From: Mannheimia cairinae
GTDB lineage: Bacteria > Pseudomonadota > Gammaproteobacteria > Enterobacterales > Pasteurellaceae
Length of the DNA: 64,000 nucleotides
Assembly: GCF_028649535.1 (NCBI RefSeq)
Contig: NZ_JAQSJE010000002.1
Location: 244,150 to 308,149 of the forward strand
Direction of reading: 5' to 3'
The notes under the pieces are model-generated. The model did not search any database. It had not been told where the DNA came from and saw only the letters and a program-made list of their open reading frames with translations. Positions 1 through 10,232 of this stretch are shown one piece after another. The position numbers and the translations under genes were made by a program. Position 1 is the stretch's first letter. Each line of letters begins with the position of its first letter.

Positions 1-542
1 AAAGTGTCTTGTGCAAGTAAGGCTATACCTTGGTAGAACGGGTAATCAGTTTGTTCGCTAAGTAATGCTAAGTAACGATATGCCCAAGTGAATAAATGTT
101 CCGTTAAATATTCTGCTAATACATCAGGTTTTTGTTCAGCTAAATAAGCCGCTAGCATTAGCATTAAACCAAAATGATCTTCTGGTTCATTGGTATTTTG
201 TGAAAATTCAATCTGGTATTTTTGTAAGAATGTTCTTAAATTTAATAACGACTCACCAAAAATAACCGACTCTTTATCTAAATAAACTGAGCTCCAAGGC
301 GGTGTAGGTAAATCATTCGGACCAATAAATAAATATTGATAGTCTTGAGATAAATTTTGTGTTTGCCCTTGTTCAATAAGACTTTTAATTTCAGAATGTT
401 GAATCGGCCATTGTTGTTCCCAATTTGGCTCTGAAAAAATAGAAAATACTGCCTTAACTCGCTCATCATTTGGGGCATAATAAAATAGAGAACCTAATAG
501 TCGCCCACTTACTGAAATCCATTCTAATAATGCTTTATTCAT
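1..542 (-). CDS. dmsD: DmsD/TorD-family chaperone, partial (C-terminus outside window)
   Basis: Cytoplasmic redox-enzyme maturation chaperone expected to bind the Tat signal of DmsA and hold it until the molybdenum cofactor is in place. The frame is open from an ATG at 540-542 to the left edge, giving about 180 residues, so the C-terminus is missing here. The TorD-family marks are clear: a PPWSSVYLD stretch (residues about 81-89) and the family motif ExPxDH as EPEDH at residues 119-123. It lies directly downstream of dmsC on the same strand, as in dmsABCD clusters. A small hairpin separates it from dmsC and may lower its expression. The family call is strong. The name dmsD rather than another TorD paralogue rests on the neighbours. 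Confidence 0.88.
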   Translation of the reverse strand, partial: MNKALLEWISVSGRLLGSLFYYAPNDERVKAVFSIFSEPNWEQQWPIQHSEIKSLIEQGQTQNLSQDYQYLFIGPNDLPTPPWSSVYLDKESVIFGESLLNLRTFLQKYQIEFSQNTNEPEDHFGLMLMLAAYLAEQKPDVLAEYLTEHLFTWAYRYLALLSEQTDYPFYQGIALLAQDT

Positions 543-568
543 ATTAAATCTCTAAAATAAAGAAAGTT

Positions 569-594
569 AAAAGGCGGTGTGCGTTCCGCCTTTT
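569..594 (-). terminator. hairpin between dmsC and dmsD
   Basis: A perfect 9-bp inverted repeat, AAAAGGCGG / CCGCCTTTT with an 8-nt loop, sits in the dmsC-dmsD gap. On the minus strand the descending arm ends in TTTT. It may act as a partial terminator or an RNA-stabilising processing site that separates reductase expression from chaperone expression. Read-through into dmsD is assumed, since I see no separate promoter for it. Confidence 0.6.
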
Positions 595-598
595 ATAA

Positions 599-1438
599 CT
601 AGCCTGCCACAGCCATTCCAACCGTCATATGTAAGCCATAGAATACCGTTCTGCCGATCATCTCTGCAAATAATACAAGAATAACCGCCAAGCCTAAGCT
701 AATATTGTTTTTTACTTTGAAAAGTAATATTCCGCCTAAAGCCAATAAACATAAACGCACAACGTGCATAATGGCATAATCCGGCACTAAATTAGCCGCT
801 TGCATTGCAGAGCTATGGATTTGGCTTAATCCAAAGCCTTGGTAAACCACAACAATCGCTGCTAAAAATACCGCTACCATATAAACCCAAGGGAAGTAGC
901 AAAGTGGGTATTCTTTGTGTGGATTAAGTGCTAATAAAACATAAGCTAATGCACTTCCGCCAATAACAACGGTTAAGTAGAACTGCCAAGAGGTAAACAC
1001 CGTATTCCAAGTCGGCACTGTGCTGATATGATATAAGTTATTCATCATATACATAAACACTAAGCCGATACAAGCGGTTAAAATTAGCCAAATTTTTGCA
1101 AATCCTGCCGGCATTTTACCTAATATGGCTAATAGCCAGTATAAACCTGCTAAGGCAAAGAACGCTGCACCGCTAGCAATTTCATTACTGAGCATTGACT
1201 CGCCTACTCGGTTTAAGCTATTAAATGCTCGTAGTGGAGAACCTAAATGCATTACAGAAGCAACAAACCCAATCGCTAATAACGCAAGTGGAATAAACAT
1301 CGCTTTATGTAAATAAGAACGACTTTGCTCAGAATGTGAATAACGACATAGTACAAAACTAAAGAATAACCAGCACCCGACAACAGATTGAGCAAGCACG
1401 GTAAAAATAATTAAAGGTAATTCGTGTAATCCGTTCAT
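599..1438 (-). CDS. dmsC: DMSO reductase membrane anchor subunit DmsC
   Basis: Integral membrane anchor that takes electrons from menaquinol and passes them to DmsB. The 279-aa protein is almost entirely hydrophobic, with about eight predicted membrane segments, and starts MNGLHELPLIIFTVLAQ, typical of the DmsC/YnfH family. It follows dmsB with a 1-bp gap in the order dmsA-dmsB-dmsC. An uptake signal sequence core lies inside the gene near 1070. The length matches the usual 280-290 aa. DmsC and YnfH are hard to separate, but the neighbouring dmsA and dmsB make the reductase assignment secure. Confidence 0.93.
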   Translation of the reverse strand: MNGLHELPLIIFTVLAQSVVGCWLFFSFVLCRYSHSEQSRSYLHKAMFIPLALLAIGFVASVMHLGSPLRAFNSLNRVGESMLSNEIASGAAFFALAGLYWLLAILGKMPAGFAKIWLILTACIGLVFMYMMNNLYHISTVPTWNTVFTSWQFYLTVVIGGSALAYVLLALNPHKEYPLCYFPWVYMVAVFLAAIVVVYQGFGLSQIHSSAMQAANLVPDYAIMHVVRLCLLALGGILLFKVKNNISLGLAVILVLFAEMIGRTVFYGLHMTVGMAVAG

Positions 1439-1439
1439 C

Positions 1440-2057
1440 TTACACCTCTCTTGGGTTAGCTAAGAAACCTGATTTATCTCCGCTTGGGCGAGCGTGTTTA
1501 TTTGGTTTTACCACCAAATTCGGTTTCGTGAAATCTGCTGGCGGTAATGGTGCAATAGAGGCTTGGGTGCCATATTTTTCACGTAATTCCGAAATTGGGG
1601 CAAAATCTAAGGCTCGTAATGGGCAAGCATCCACACAAATTGGTTTCTCGCCATCTTTCACTCGAGAATAGCAACCATCACATTTTGTCATTAGCCCTTT
1701 TTTCACATCAAATTGTGGGGCATCGTAAGGGCAAGCCATACTACAATAACGACAGCCAATACATTTTTCTTCGTCCACAATCACAAAGCCATCAGCATTT
1801 TTATGCATTGCACCAGTCGGGCAAACTTTGCTACAAGCGGGGTCATCACAGTGGTTGCAAGAAATTGACATATAGTAGGTAAAAACATCTTGGTTCCAAC
1901 AACCATTGTTATCTTCCACCCAGTTACCACCGGCATATTCATAAATACGGCGGAAGTTTACATCAGTACCTAAGTCTTTGTAATCCTTACAAGCTAACTC
2001 GCAAGTTTTACAGCCGGTACAACGTTCAGAATCGAAATAAAAACCATATTGTTCCAT
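1440..2057 (-). CDS. dmsB: DMSO reductase iron-sulfur subunit DmsB
   Basis: Electron-transfer subunit carrying four [4Fe-4S] clusters between DmsC and the DmsA active site. The 205-aa sequence shows the expected cysteine groups in order: CTGCKTCELAC (from residue 13), CNHCDDPACSKVCP, CIGCRYCSMACP, and CDGC followed by CVDACP. No cysteine group is missing. There is no Tat signal of its own, as expected for a subunit exported with DmsA. It is in a tight operon with dmsA (9-bp gap) and dmsC (1-bp gap). Confidence 0.96.
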   Translation of the reverse strand: MEQYGFYFDSERCTGCKTCELACKDYKDLGTDVNFRRIYEYAGGNWVEDNNGCWNQDVFTYYMSISCNHCDDPACSKVCPTGAMHKNADGFVIVDEEKCIGCRYCSMACPYDAPQFDVKKGLMTKCDGCYSRVKDGEKPICVDACPLRALDFAPISELREKYGTQASIAPLPPADFTKPNLVVKPNKHARPSGDKSGFLANPREV

Positions 2058-2066
2058 AACTCACCT

Positions 2067-4493
2067 CTATAATTTTGCAACTTGTACTAAGTTAGAATGT
2101 TGTGGATTGCCTTTGGCTAAAGGAGATGGGCGTTGCGTTGTTAATACATTGACACAACCACCGTGGTCAATTCCTTTACTATCTGGTGCATACCACCCGC
2201 CTTCACTTAATGCCACGACCCCTGGAATAATACGAGGCGTTACTTTTGCATTGATATGTACTTCTCCACGATCATTAAAAATTCTCAGCATATCGCCATT
2301 TTTAATGCCTCTTGGTTCTGCATCGATAGGGTTGATCCAAACTTCTTGTGGATTTGCTGCTTTTAAAACGTCCACATTACCGTAGGTAGAGTGTGTTCGA
2401 GCTTTATAGTGGAAACCACAAACTTGGAGAGGATATTTTTCCATCAGCGGATCGCCATAATGCTCAAAACTATCTACGTGAATTGGTAGAGGATGAATTA
2501 CCTCATCTTTATCTAATTCCCAAGTTTGAGCAATTTCCGCTAAACGTTCGGAATATATTTCAATTTTACCTGATGGCGTTGCCAATGGATTAGCTTCAGG
2601 ATTTTCACGGAAGTCTTTATAAGCAATATAGAAACCATTCGGATCCACCTTTTTGAAAATACCCTGTTTTCTGAACTCCTCAAAAGTAGGTAATTCCGGA
2701 AGTTGTGCTCTAGATTGCTCATAAATATAGCGTAGCCACCCTTCTTGGGTGCGACCTTCAGTAAATTGCTCTTTTACCCCTAATTTTTCAGATAAGTCGC
2801 TTAACATATCGTAGATATTGCGGCACTCAAACGGCGGTTTGACAACTTGATCTGCAAAGATAATGTAGTTCATATTAGAAGTGAAAGCATCTAAGCAGAA
2901 ATCCATTTGTTCTGATGTAGTGCAATCTGGCAGTAAAATATCGCTATATTTTGCTGTTGAGGTCATATGATTATCAATGGTAATAATCAATTCGCATTTC
3001 GTATCATCTTGCAAAATTTCGTGTGTGCGATTGATTTGAGCGTGTTGGTTGATTAGGCAGTTACTTGCATAATTCCAAATAACTTTAATCGGAGCAGTTA
3101 AACGTTCCACGCCACGAATACCATCTGTTTTATCGGTCATTTCTGTTGCACGAATAATCGCATCAGTCCAAAGGAACATTGGAATACTTGCCTTAACTGG
3201 GTTAGTTAATGTTGGCATACGTACAAAAGGTACACCGTAAGAACTCTCACGAGCCCCCGTATTACCACCACTAATTCCGACATTACCTGTTAAAATTGGA
3301 AGCATTGCAATGGCACGAGAAAGAATCTCGCCGTTACTACGACGTTGAGGCCCCCAACCTTGAGAGATACAAACCGGTTTGGTTGAACCGATTTCACGTG
3401 CTAATTTCACAATACGATGAGCAGGAATACCGGTAATTTTTGCTGCCCATTCTGGAGTTTTCGCGATACCGTCTTCGCCTTGTCCTAAAATATGTGCTTT
3501 ATAATGACTATTTTTAGGGGCACTTGCAGGTAAGGTTTTTTCATCATAGCCAACGCAATATTTATCAAGGAAAGGTTGATCAACTAAATCCTCTGTTATC
3601 AATACATAAGCGATAGCAGAAACTAAGGCGGCATCAGTTCCTGGGCGGATAGGAATCCATTCATCTTCTCTACCTACGCCAGTATCTGTATAGCGAGGGT
3701 CAATAATGATTAACTTCGCATTCGATTTTTCTTTAGCTTGCTGGATGCAATAAGTTAAGCCACCGCCACTCATACGGGTTTCTGCCGGGTTATTACCAAA
3801 TAGTACGATCAATTTGGAATTTTCCATATCAGCCATACCATTGCCTAATGCCCAACCACCACCATAGGTATAATCTAAACCAACGGCTATTTGTGCTGTA
3901 CTATAGTCGCCATAATGATTTAAATAGCCACCAATGCAATTCATTAAACGGGCTACCATAGTAGAACCTGGCGGCCAAGATTGTGTCATTGTGCCACCAA
4001 GCGTACCAGTACCATAATTAAGGTAGATACTTTCATTGCCATATTCTGCAATATTTTTCTTTAATGAAGCAGCAATGACATTTAAAGCCTCGTCCCAAGT
4101 AATACGTTCAAATTTACCTTCGCCACGTTTCCCCACCCGTTTCATTGGATATTTTAAGCGGTCAGGATTATAAACACGGCGACGCATAGAACGACCTCGT
4201 AAACAAGCTCTTACTTGATGATCTTCATTATAGGTTTCAGTACCCGTATTATCCGTTTCAACATAGGTAATTTTTTCATCCTTCACGTGCATACGTAATG
4301 CACAGCGACTACCACAGTTTACGGTACAAGCACTCCAAACAATTTTTTCATCGCTCGTATTTTTTACAGAGATAGTTTCAGCCTTTGCTGAAAAAGGAAG
4401 AGATAAACCGGAAGCAGCAGCTGCAGTAATACCAGTTGCAGATGCTGTTTTTAGAAAACGACGACGATTCAAGTTAAGATTTAAATCACTCAT
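2067..4493 (-). CDS. dmsA: DMSO reductase catalytic molybdopterin subunit DmsA
   Basis: Periplasmic-side catalytic subunit that reduces dimethyl sulfoxide and related S- and N-oxides during anaerobic respiration, using a bis-MGD molybdenum cofactor. The 808-aa protein begins with a Tat signal: NRRRFLK at residues 9-15, a hydrophobic stretch, and AKA at 36-38 as likely cleavage site. A Cys-rich group near the mature N-terminus (CTVNCGSRC, residues 56-64) is placed to bind a [4Fe-4S] cluster, and the molybdopterin oxidoreductase and dinucleotide-binding domains follow. The start has a GGGAG ribosome site. First gene of the dms operon; an FNR-like box lies upstream. Length is as for E. coli DmsA. 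Confidence 0.96.
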   Translation of the reverse strand: MSDLNLNLNRRRFLKTASATGITAAAASGLSLPFSAKAETISVKNTSDEKIVWSACTVNCGSRCALRMHVKDEKITYVETDNTGTETYNEDHQVRACLRGRSMRRRVYNPDRLKYPMKRVGKRGEGKFERITWDEALNVIAASLKKNIAEYGNESIYLNYGTGTLGGTMTQSWPPGSTMVARLMNCIGGYLNHYGDYSTAQIAVGLDYTYGGGWALGNGMADMENSKLIVLFGNNPAETRMSGGGLTYCIQQAKEKSNAKLIIIDPRYTDTGVGREDEWIPIRPGTDAALVSAIAYVLITEDLVDQPFLDKYCVGYDEKTLPASAPKNSHYKAHILGQGEDGIAKTPEWAAKITGIPAHRIVKLAREIGSTKPVCISQGWGPQRRSNGEILSRAIAMLPILTGNVGISGGNTGARESSYGVPFVRMPTLTNPVKASIPMFLWTDAIIRATEMTDKTDGIRGVERLTAPIKVIWNYASNCLINQHAQINRTHEILQDDTKCELIITIDNHMTSTAKYSDILLPDCTTSEQMDFCLDAFTSNMNYIIFADQVVKPPFECRNIYDMLSDLSEKLGVKEQFTEGRTQEGWLRYIYEQSRAQLPELPTFEEFRKQGIFKKVDPNGFYIAYKDFRENPEANPLATPSGKIEIYSERLAEIAQTWELDKDEVIHPLPIHVDSFEHYGDPLMEKYPLQVCGFHYKARTHSTYGNVDVLKAANPQEVWINPIDAEPRGIKNGDMLRIFNDRGEVHINAKVTPRIIPGVVALSEGGWYAPDSKGIDHGGCVNVLTTQRPSPLAKGNPQHSNLVQVAKL

Positions 4494-4554
4494 ATCATTT
4501 CTCCCACAAGAATTAAATTTAATTAGACTTTAACCCAAAAGGAGTAATAATGAA

Positions 4555-4568
4555 TTGACTTACATCAA
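4555..4568 (-). promoter_or_regulatory. FNR-like box upstream of dmsA
   Basis: TTGACTTACATCAA matches the FNR consensus TTGAT-N4-ATCAA at nine of ten fixed positions. Its centre is 68 bp upstream of the dmsA start. On the minus strand a TAAAGT hexamer (4532-4527) could be a -10 box with a start near 4520. This would place the FNR centre at about -41.5, the standard position for FNR activation. Anaerobic FNR control of dms operons is established in E. coli. Here it is inferred from sequence only. Confidence 0.6.
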
Positions 4569-4652
4569 AACAAATCCCAAAAAACTTAATAAAATCAATA
4601 GCTTATTAATGATAATTATTTTTATTATAAAGAAGAGTTGTAAGAAAAGAAT

Positions 4653-4688
4653 AAAAGCTATATCCATATAATGTTGAATATAGCTTTT
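4653..4688 (-). terminator. terminator downstream of argD
   Basis: An 11-bp perfect inverted repeat (AAAAGCTATAT / ATATAGCTTTT, 14-nt loop) lies just after the argD stop. It has T-rich sequence on its minus-strand 3' side, so it probably ends the argC-argB-argD transcript. The rest of the 214-bp gap to dmsA is AT-rich and holds the dms promoter. Confidence 0.7.
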
Positions 4689-4707
4689 TATTTTATAGAT
4701 TTGAAAG

Positions 4708-5892
4708 TTAATAATTTTCCAATACTTCTTTCAGCACTTTTAACCCGTGTTCAATTTGAGCATCAGTAATAGTCAGTGGTGGAAGTAATCTTAGTTTTGC
4801 TTTAGCCGTTAAAAAGAGTACGCCTTTTTCAATACATTTCACAACCACATCGCTTGCAACCACATTTTCTTCAAATTCAACACCTAGCATTAAACCTAAG
4901 CCTGATACTGATTTTACTTTTGGCAGTTTTGCTAAGGATTCACGTGTTTTTTGCCCTTTGCGTGTTACTTCGGCTAGGAATTCTGGGGAGATTTTATCCA
5001 TTACTACATTAGCACCGGCACAAGCAACAGGGTTGCCACCGAAGGTTGAACCGTGATCACTTTTACCCAATGTGTTTTCAACTTTTTGACCAAGTAAAAA
5101 AGACCCTATCGGTAAACCGCCGCCTAAGCCTTTTGCTAAGCTAACAATATCTGGCTGTAAGCCGAATTGTTGATAAGAGAACATCGTACCTGTTCGCCCA
5201 ATGCCTGTTTGTACTTCATCAATAATAAACACTATATCTTTTTCTTGGCATAGGTTCTGCACTGCATTCATATACTCAGTATCTAACGAACATACACCGC
5301 CTTCGCCCTGTACCACCTCAAGCAGCACACCGCAAACGTTGTTCACTTCCAAACGTGTTTTTAATGCTTGAATATCATTTGCTGGTACATACTCAAAACC
5401 GTCTGTAAATGGGAAAAAATGTTGGTGGAAAACATCTTGACCTGTTGCTGCCAAAGTTGAAATGGTACGACCGTGGAAAGAGTTTACCAAAGTCAGAACG
5501 GTTGAACGCCCAGCTCCATATTTATCGTGGCTATATTTACGAGCCGTTTTCACTGCCCCTTCATTCGCCTCTGCCCCAGAATTGCAAAAAAATGCTCGTT
5601 TTAGACCGCTTGCATTCGCTAATTTTTGAGCTAAAAGGCTTGATGGCTCGGTAAAAAATAGATTTGAAGTATGCTGTAATTTACCTGCTTGTTCAGTAAC
5701 CGCTTTTAGCCAATCATCATCTGCCCAGCCTAAACTGTTTACCCCAATACCGCTGGTAAAATCTAAATATTGGTTACCTTCAAAATCCCATACATCGCAA
5801 CCTTTCCCGTGTGAAAGGGCAAGATCAAATCTGCCATAGGTTTGTGCAATATACTCTTTATCTAACTGCTTGATGTTGTTGCTTGTTGTCAT
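4708..5892 (-). CDS. argD: acetylornithine aminotransferase
   Basis: PLP-dependent class III aminotransferase that converts N-acetylglutamate semialdehyde to N2-acetylornithine in arginine synthesis. It may also act on succinyl-diaminopimelate in lysine synthesis. The 394-aa protein has the family landmarks: the FHGRT motif, the EVQTGIGRTG cofactor-binding segment, SLAKGLGGGLPIG with the Schiff-base lysine (about residue 250), and STFGGNP. Length is normal. It follows argB by 8 bp on the same strand, so the two are co-transcribed. ArgD and AstC/ArgM are similar. The argB and argC neighbours favour the biosynthetic enzyme. Confidence 0.94.
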   Translation of the reverse strand: MTTSNNIKQLDKEYIAQTYGRFDLALSHGKGCDVWDFEGNQYLDFTSGIGVNSLGWADDDWLKAVTEQAGKLQHTSNLFFTEPSSLLAQKLANASGLKRAFFCNSGAEANEGAVKTARKYSHDKYGAGRSTVLTLVNSFHGRTISTLAATGQDVFHQHFFPFTDGFEYVPANDIQALKTRLEVNNVCGVLLEVVQGEGGVCSLDTEYMNAVQNLCQEKDIVFIIDEVQTGIGRTGTMFSYQQFGLQPDIVSLAKGLGGGLPIGSFLLGQKVENTLGKSDHGSTFGGNPVACAGANVVMDKISPEFLAEVTRKGQKTRESLAKLPKVKSVSGLGLMLGVEFEENVVASDVVVKCIEKGVLFLTAKAKLRLLPPLTITDAQIEHGLKVLKEVLENY

Positions 5893-5900
5893 TTCATTTC

Positions 5901-6758
5901 CTACTTATTTTTATAAAACCGAGTGCCATTTTCACCGCCAAACATTTCAACCAGAATAGCGTGATCGATTCGCCCGTCAATAATATTCGCCTCAATTCCA
6001 CCAGCGTTGATAAAATCGGTACAACAGGCAATTTTCGGGATCATACCGCCGGCGATAATGCCTTGCTCAATTAAGCCTTGCACTTCACTGACTTCCACTT
6101 CTGGAATTAAAGTACTTTCATCAAAACGATCACGCAATAACCCGGCAATATCGGTCATTGAAACTAATTTTGCCGCCTTTAATGCAATCGCAATTTCGCT
6201 TGCGGCGGTGTCTGCATTGATATTATAGGCCTGCCCGTTTTCATCAACACCAACCGTTGAAAGCACAGGAATTAAGCCAGCATTTAAGCTCATTTCAATC
6301 ACTTGCGGATTTACTTTTACAATCTCGCCGACAAAGCCGTAATCCACCTCGCCTTGCAATTTTTCACATTGTAACATTGCTCCGTCAATACCGCATAAGC
6401 CAACACCCTTGCCTTTTAATAAAGCAACTAAGCTTTTGTTTACTTTACCTGCCAGCATTTGTAACACAACGTTAATGGTATCGCTATCCGTTACTCGCAA
6501 ACCGTTAATAAATTGCGGCTCTTTGCCCAATAATTTCACGCCTTGTGAAATTTCCGGCCCACCACCGTGTACAAGTACAACTTTTACGCCTAAACGGTTG
6601 AGCAATAAAATATCCGCCATTACCGATTTTTTAAGATCTTCGTTAATCATTGCGTTACCGCCATATTTAACCACAACGGTTTTACCCTGCCATTTAGCTA
6701 AACAAGCGGTTGATTTTTCTAATAAATTTGCAAATTGGTTGATTTCTTGAATGTTCAT
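5901..6758 (-). CDS. argB: acetylglutamate kinase
   Basis: Phosphorylates N-acetylglutamate, the second step of the acetylated arginine pathway. The 285-aa amino-acid-kinase-fold protein has the phosphate-binding VVKYGGNAM segment near residue 30, LVHGGGPEIS for the acetylglutamate site, and NINADTAASEIA near the nucleotide site. It is longer than the 258-aa E. coli enzyme and resembles the longer ArgB type that is often inhibited by arginine. Whether this one is inhibited cannot be seen. It lies between argC (263 bp upstream, with a structured repeat in the gap) and argD (8 bp downstream). Confidence 0.95.
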   Translation of the reverse strand: MNIQEINQFANLLEKSTACLAKWQGKTVVVKYGGNAMINEDLKKSVMADILLLNRLGVKVVLVHGGGPEISQGVKLLGKEPQFINGLRVTDSDTINVVLQMLAGKVNKSLVALLKGKGVGLCGIDGAMLQCEKLQGEVDYGFVGEIVKVNPQVIEMSLNAGLIPVLSTVGVDENGQAYNINADTAASEIAIALKAAKLVSMTDIAGLLRDRFDESTLIPEVEVSEVQGLIEQGIIAGGMIPKIACCTDFINAGGIEANIIDGRIDHAILVEMFGGENGTRFYKNK

Positions 6759-6775
6759 AATATTTCCTGTTTTCT

Positions 6776-6960
6776 GTTACTTTTCTTTGCTTGTGCAAAG
6801 AAAAGTAACCAAAAGAAAGCACACCCTGCTTCGTTGCTGTTCCTCACTTTATTGAAATTTTCCTAACGAAAAATAACCCTGATGTTCGCTTCGCTCTCGC
6901 TCGGGATTATTTTTCTAAAAATTTCAAGTCGTTCGGGCAACTCTGAAGGGAACTCGATCG
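6776..6960 (-). repeat. structured intergenic repeat between argC and argB
   Basis: The 263-bp gap between argC and argB is not coding. It contains a perfect 15-bp inverted repeat, GTTACTTTTCTTTGC (6776-6790) and its complement (6795-6809), with a 4-nt loop. A second imperfect inverted repeat follows, with arms near 6852-6884 and 6906-6929 and a GC-rich CTTCGCTCTCGCTCGGG loop. The local base composition and the hairpins differ from the surrounding genes. From memory, similar CTTTTCTTTGC...GCAAAGAAAAG sequences are dispersed in other Pasteurellaceae and other proteobacterial genomes. I cannot test the copy number here. It lies within the probable argCBD transcript, so it could affect read-through. 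Strand is nominal. Confidence 0.55.
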
Positions 6961-7021
6961 ACTATAACAAGCTATGATTTTTTTAAATGTTTTATAAACA
7001 GAGGAACCTTTATTTAGTAAA

Positions 7022-7963
7022 TTAAATTTCTAACCCCGAAGTTTCTTCCCTTCCTAGCATAATATTCATACATTGTACCGCAGCCCCTGATGCTCCTTTG
7101 CCAAGGTTATCAAAACGTGCTGCTAGTAGAATTTGGTTTTCATTGCCGTAAACAAAAATTTCAAGGCTGTCTTTGCCTGCATAAGCGTTAGCACTTAACA
7201 TTCCATCTTCGGGTAATGTTTGGAATGGATGAACGCTAATCAGCGGACTTCCTTGATAATATTCATTCAATAGATTTGCAATTTCTTCACCAGATTTAAC
7301 CGCTTGTAACGCACTGATTGGCACAGGCACGGTAACAAGCATACCGCTGTAATAGTCTGCAACTACGGGGGTAAAAATAGGCGGTTTTTGCATTAGGGTT
7401 AAGGCTTGCATTTCTGGCAAATGTTTATGTTTTAAAGCCAGCCCATACACACGAGGGGCATTTAATGCTTCAGGTCGTTCAGCATTCTCATATTCGGCGA
7501 TCATTGCCTTACCACCACCAGAATAGCCGGTTAAGGAATGGCAACTCAAAGGATAATCCGTAGGTAAAATGCCTTTTTCCACTAACGGACGAACCAAGGC
7601 AATATAGCCTGTTGCGTGGCAACCGGGTACGGCAACTCGGTTAGCATTTTTAATTTTCTCTCTTTGTTCGCTTAATTCGGCAAAGCCATAAATCCAATCA
7701 GGATTTACTCGATGAGCGGTGGACGTATCGCAAATACGGGCGTTTTGAGGGGCATTGGCGACTAATTCTTTAGAAGCCTCATCAGGCAAGCAAAGAAAGG
7801 TTAAATCCGCTTCCGCTACCTTTGCTATTCGGGCATTCAAATCTTTGCGTAACTCCTCCGGTAACGTCAAAAGCTCAATATCATCAGCTTTATTTAAACG
7901 TTCGTGAATGCGTAGCCCCGTTGTGCCAACAGCTCCATCTACAAAAATCTTGTATTTGCTCAT
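7022..7963 (-). CDS. argC: N-acetyl-gamma-glutamyl-phosphate reductase, short type
   Basis: NADPH-dependent reductase that makes N-acetylglutamate semialdehyde, the third step of arginine synthesis. The 313-aa protein begins with a nucleotide-binding fold (FVDGAVGTTGLRI, residues 7-19) and carries the catalytic cysteine in VPGCHATGY (about residue 116). The length and the GAVGTTG start identify the shorter 'type 2' ArgC (about 310 aa) rather than the 334-aa E. coli form. Two ARG-box-like sequences lie 77-111 bp upstream of the start. It is the first gene of the argC-argB-argD run. Confidence 0.95.
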   Translation of the reverse strand: MSKYKIFVDGAVGTTGLRIHERLNKADDIELLTLPEELRKDLNARIAKVAEADLTFLCLPDEASKELVANAPQNARICDTSTAHRVNPDWIYGFAELSEQREKIKNANRVAVPGCHATGYIALVRPLVEKGILPTDYPLSCHSLTGYSGGGKAMIAEYENAERPEALNAPRVYGLALKHKHLPEMQALTLMQKPPIFTPVVADYYSGMLVTVPVPISALQAVKSGEEIANLLNEYYQGSPLISVHPFQTLPEDGMLSANAYAGKDSLEIFVYGNENQILLAARFDNLGKGASGAAVQCMNIMLGREETSGLEI

Positions 7964-8039
7964 TTCAATTTCCCATAAGTTTATTTTTTATCATTGCTTG
8001 CTAGTCTATGCTTATTCAATAATAAAAACAAGTCTGTGG

Positions 8040-8074
8040 TGCATAATTATTCATATTAATTGATTTTTTATTCA
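8040..8074 (-). promoter_or_regulatory. tandem ARG-box-like operators upstream of argC
   Basis: Two 14-bp cores, TGCATAATTATTCA (8040-8053) and TGATTTTTTATTCA (8061-8074), resemble the E. coli ArgR core TGAATAATTATTCA. Their starts are exactly 21 bp apart, the spacing of paired ARG boxes (18-bp boxes separated by 3 bp). They lie upstream of argC, where arginine-dependent repression would be expected. The first is a one-mismatch hit and the second is weaker. argR itself is outside the window. Confidence 0.6.
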
Positions 8075-8078
8075 TAAA

Positions 8079-8109
8079 AAATCCCTAACAATGAGTTTGT
8101 TAGGGATTT
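8079..8109 (-). terminator. terminator downstream of pgi
   Basis: A perfect 13-bp stem (AAATCCCTAACAA / TTGTTAGGGATTT) with a 5-nt loop, followed on the minus strand by a run of T. It lies 25 bp after the pgi stop and probably ends the ubiK-pgi transcript just before the argC promoter region. Confidence 0.85.
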
Positions 8110-8133
8110 CAATTCAGAACAAGAGGCTAGAAA

Positions 8134-9786
<1,653 letters not shown>

Positions 9787-9805
9787 TTAGTAAATATATA
9801 AACCG

Positions 9806-10054
9806 TTAGTCTTGATTTTCTTTAGTTAGCTCATCAAGACGTTTTTCTAATTCATTTAATTTTTCACGGGTGCGAAGTAAAACCTGTGATTGCACATCAA
9901 ATTCTTCTCGTGTAACAACATCAAGACGAGCTAATTGTGCTTGCAGAATTTGTTTAAATTTTTCATCTAAGTCATTCCCCACATTCTTTAAACCTTGAGG
10001 AAGAGCATTATGTAATTGTTGAGCGATTGCTTCTAAGTTTTTAGGTGTGAGCAT
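9806..10054 (-). CDS. ubiK: ubiquinone biosynthesis accessory factor UbiK (YqiC)
   Basis: Small accessory factor that in E. coli binds UbiJ and supports aerobic ubiquinone synthesis; the family was formerly called BMFP or YqiC. The 82-aa protein has an N-terminal amphipathic region and a C-terminal coiled coil with heptads (residues about 50-80, LRTREKLNELEKRLDEL). There are no cysteines and no enzyme motif. It starts next to the divergent queC region and runs toward pgi. Family assignment is by overall sequence pattern and length. Confidence 0.85.
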   Translation of the reverse strand: MLTPKNLEAIAQQLHNALPQGLKNVGNDLDEKFKQILQAQLARLDVVTREEFDVQSQVLLRTREKLNELEKRLDELTKENQD

Positions 10055-10232
10055 TTTTAATTCCTTACAATATAGTGACTAGGCTAATTCTATTTAATTT
10101 TAGGTATAAGAGAAAGTAAATTCTGTGATTTATTCAATAGCTAATTTGATTTAAATAGCCTTTTAAAGAAATTCTTTGTAGAATGTCGCCTTTCGTAAAA
10201 TACAGGCGAAATATAACCGCTTGTATTTCATT

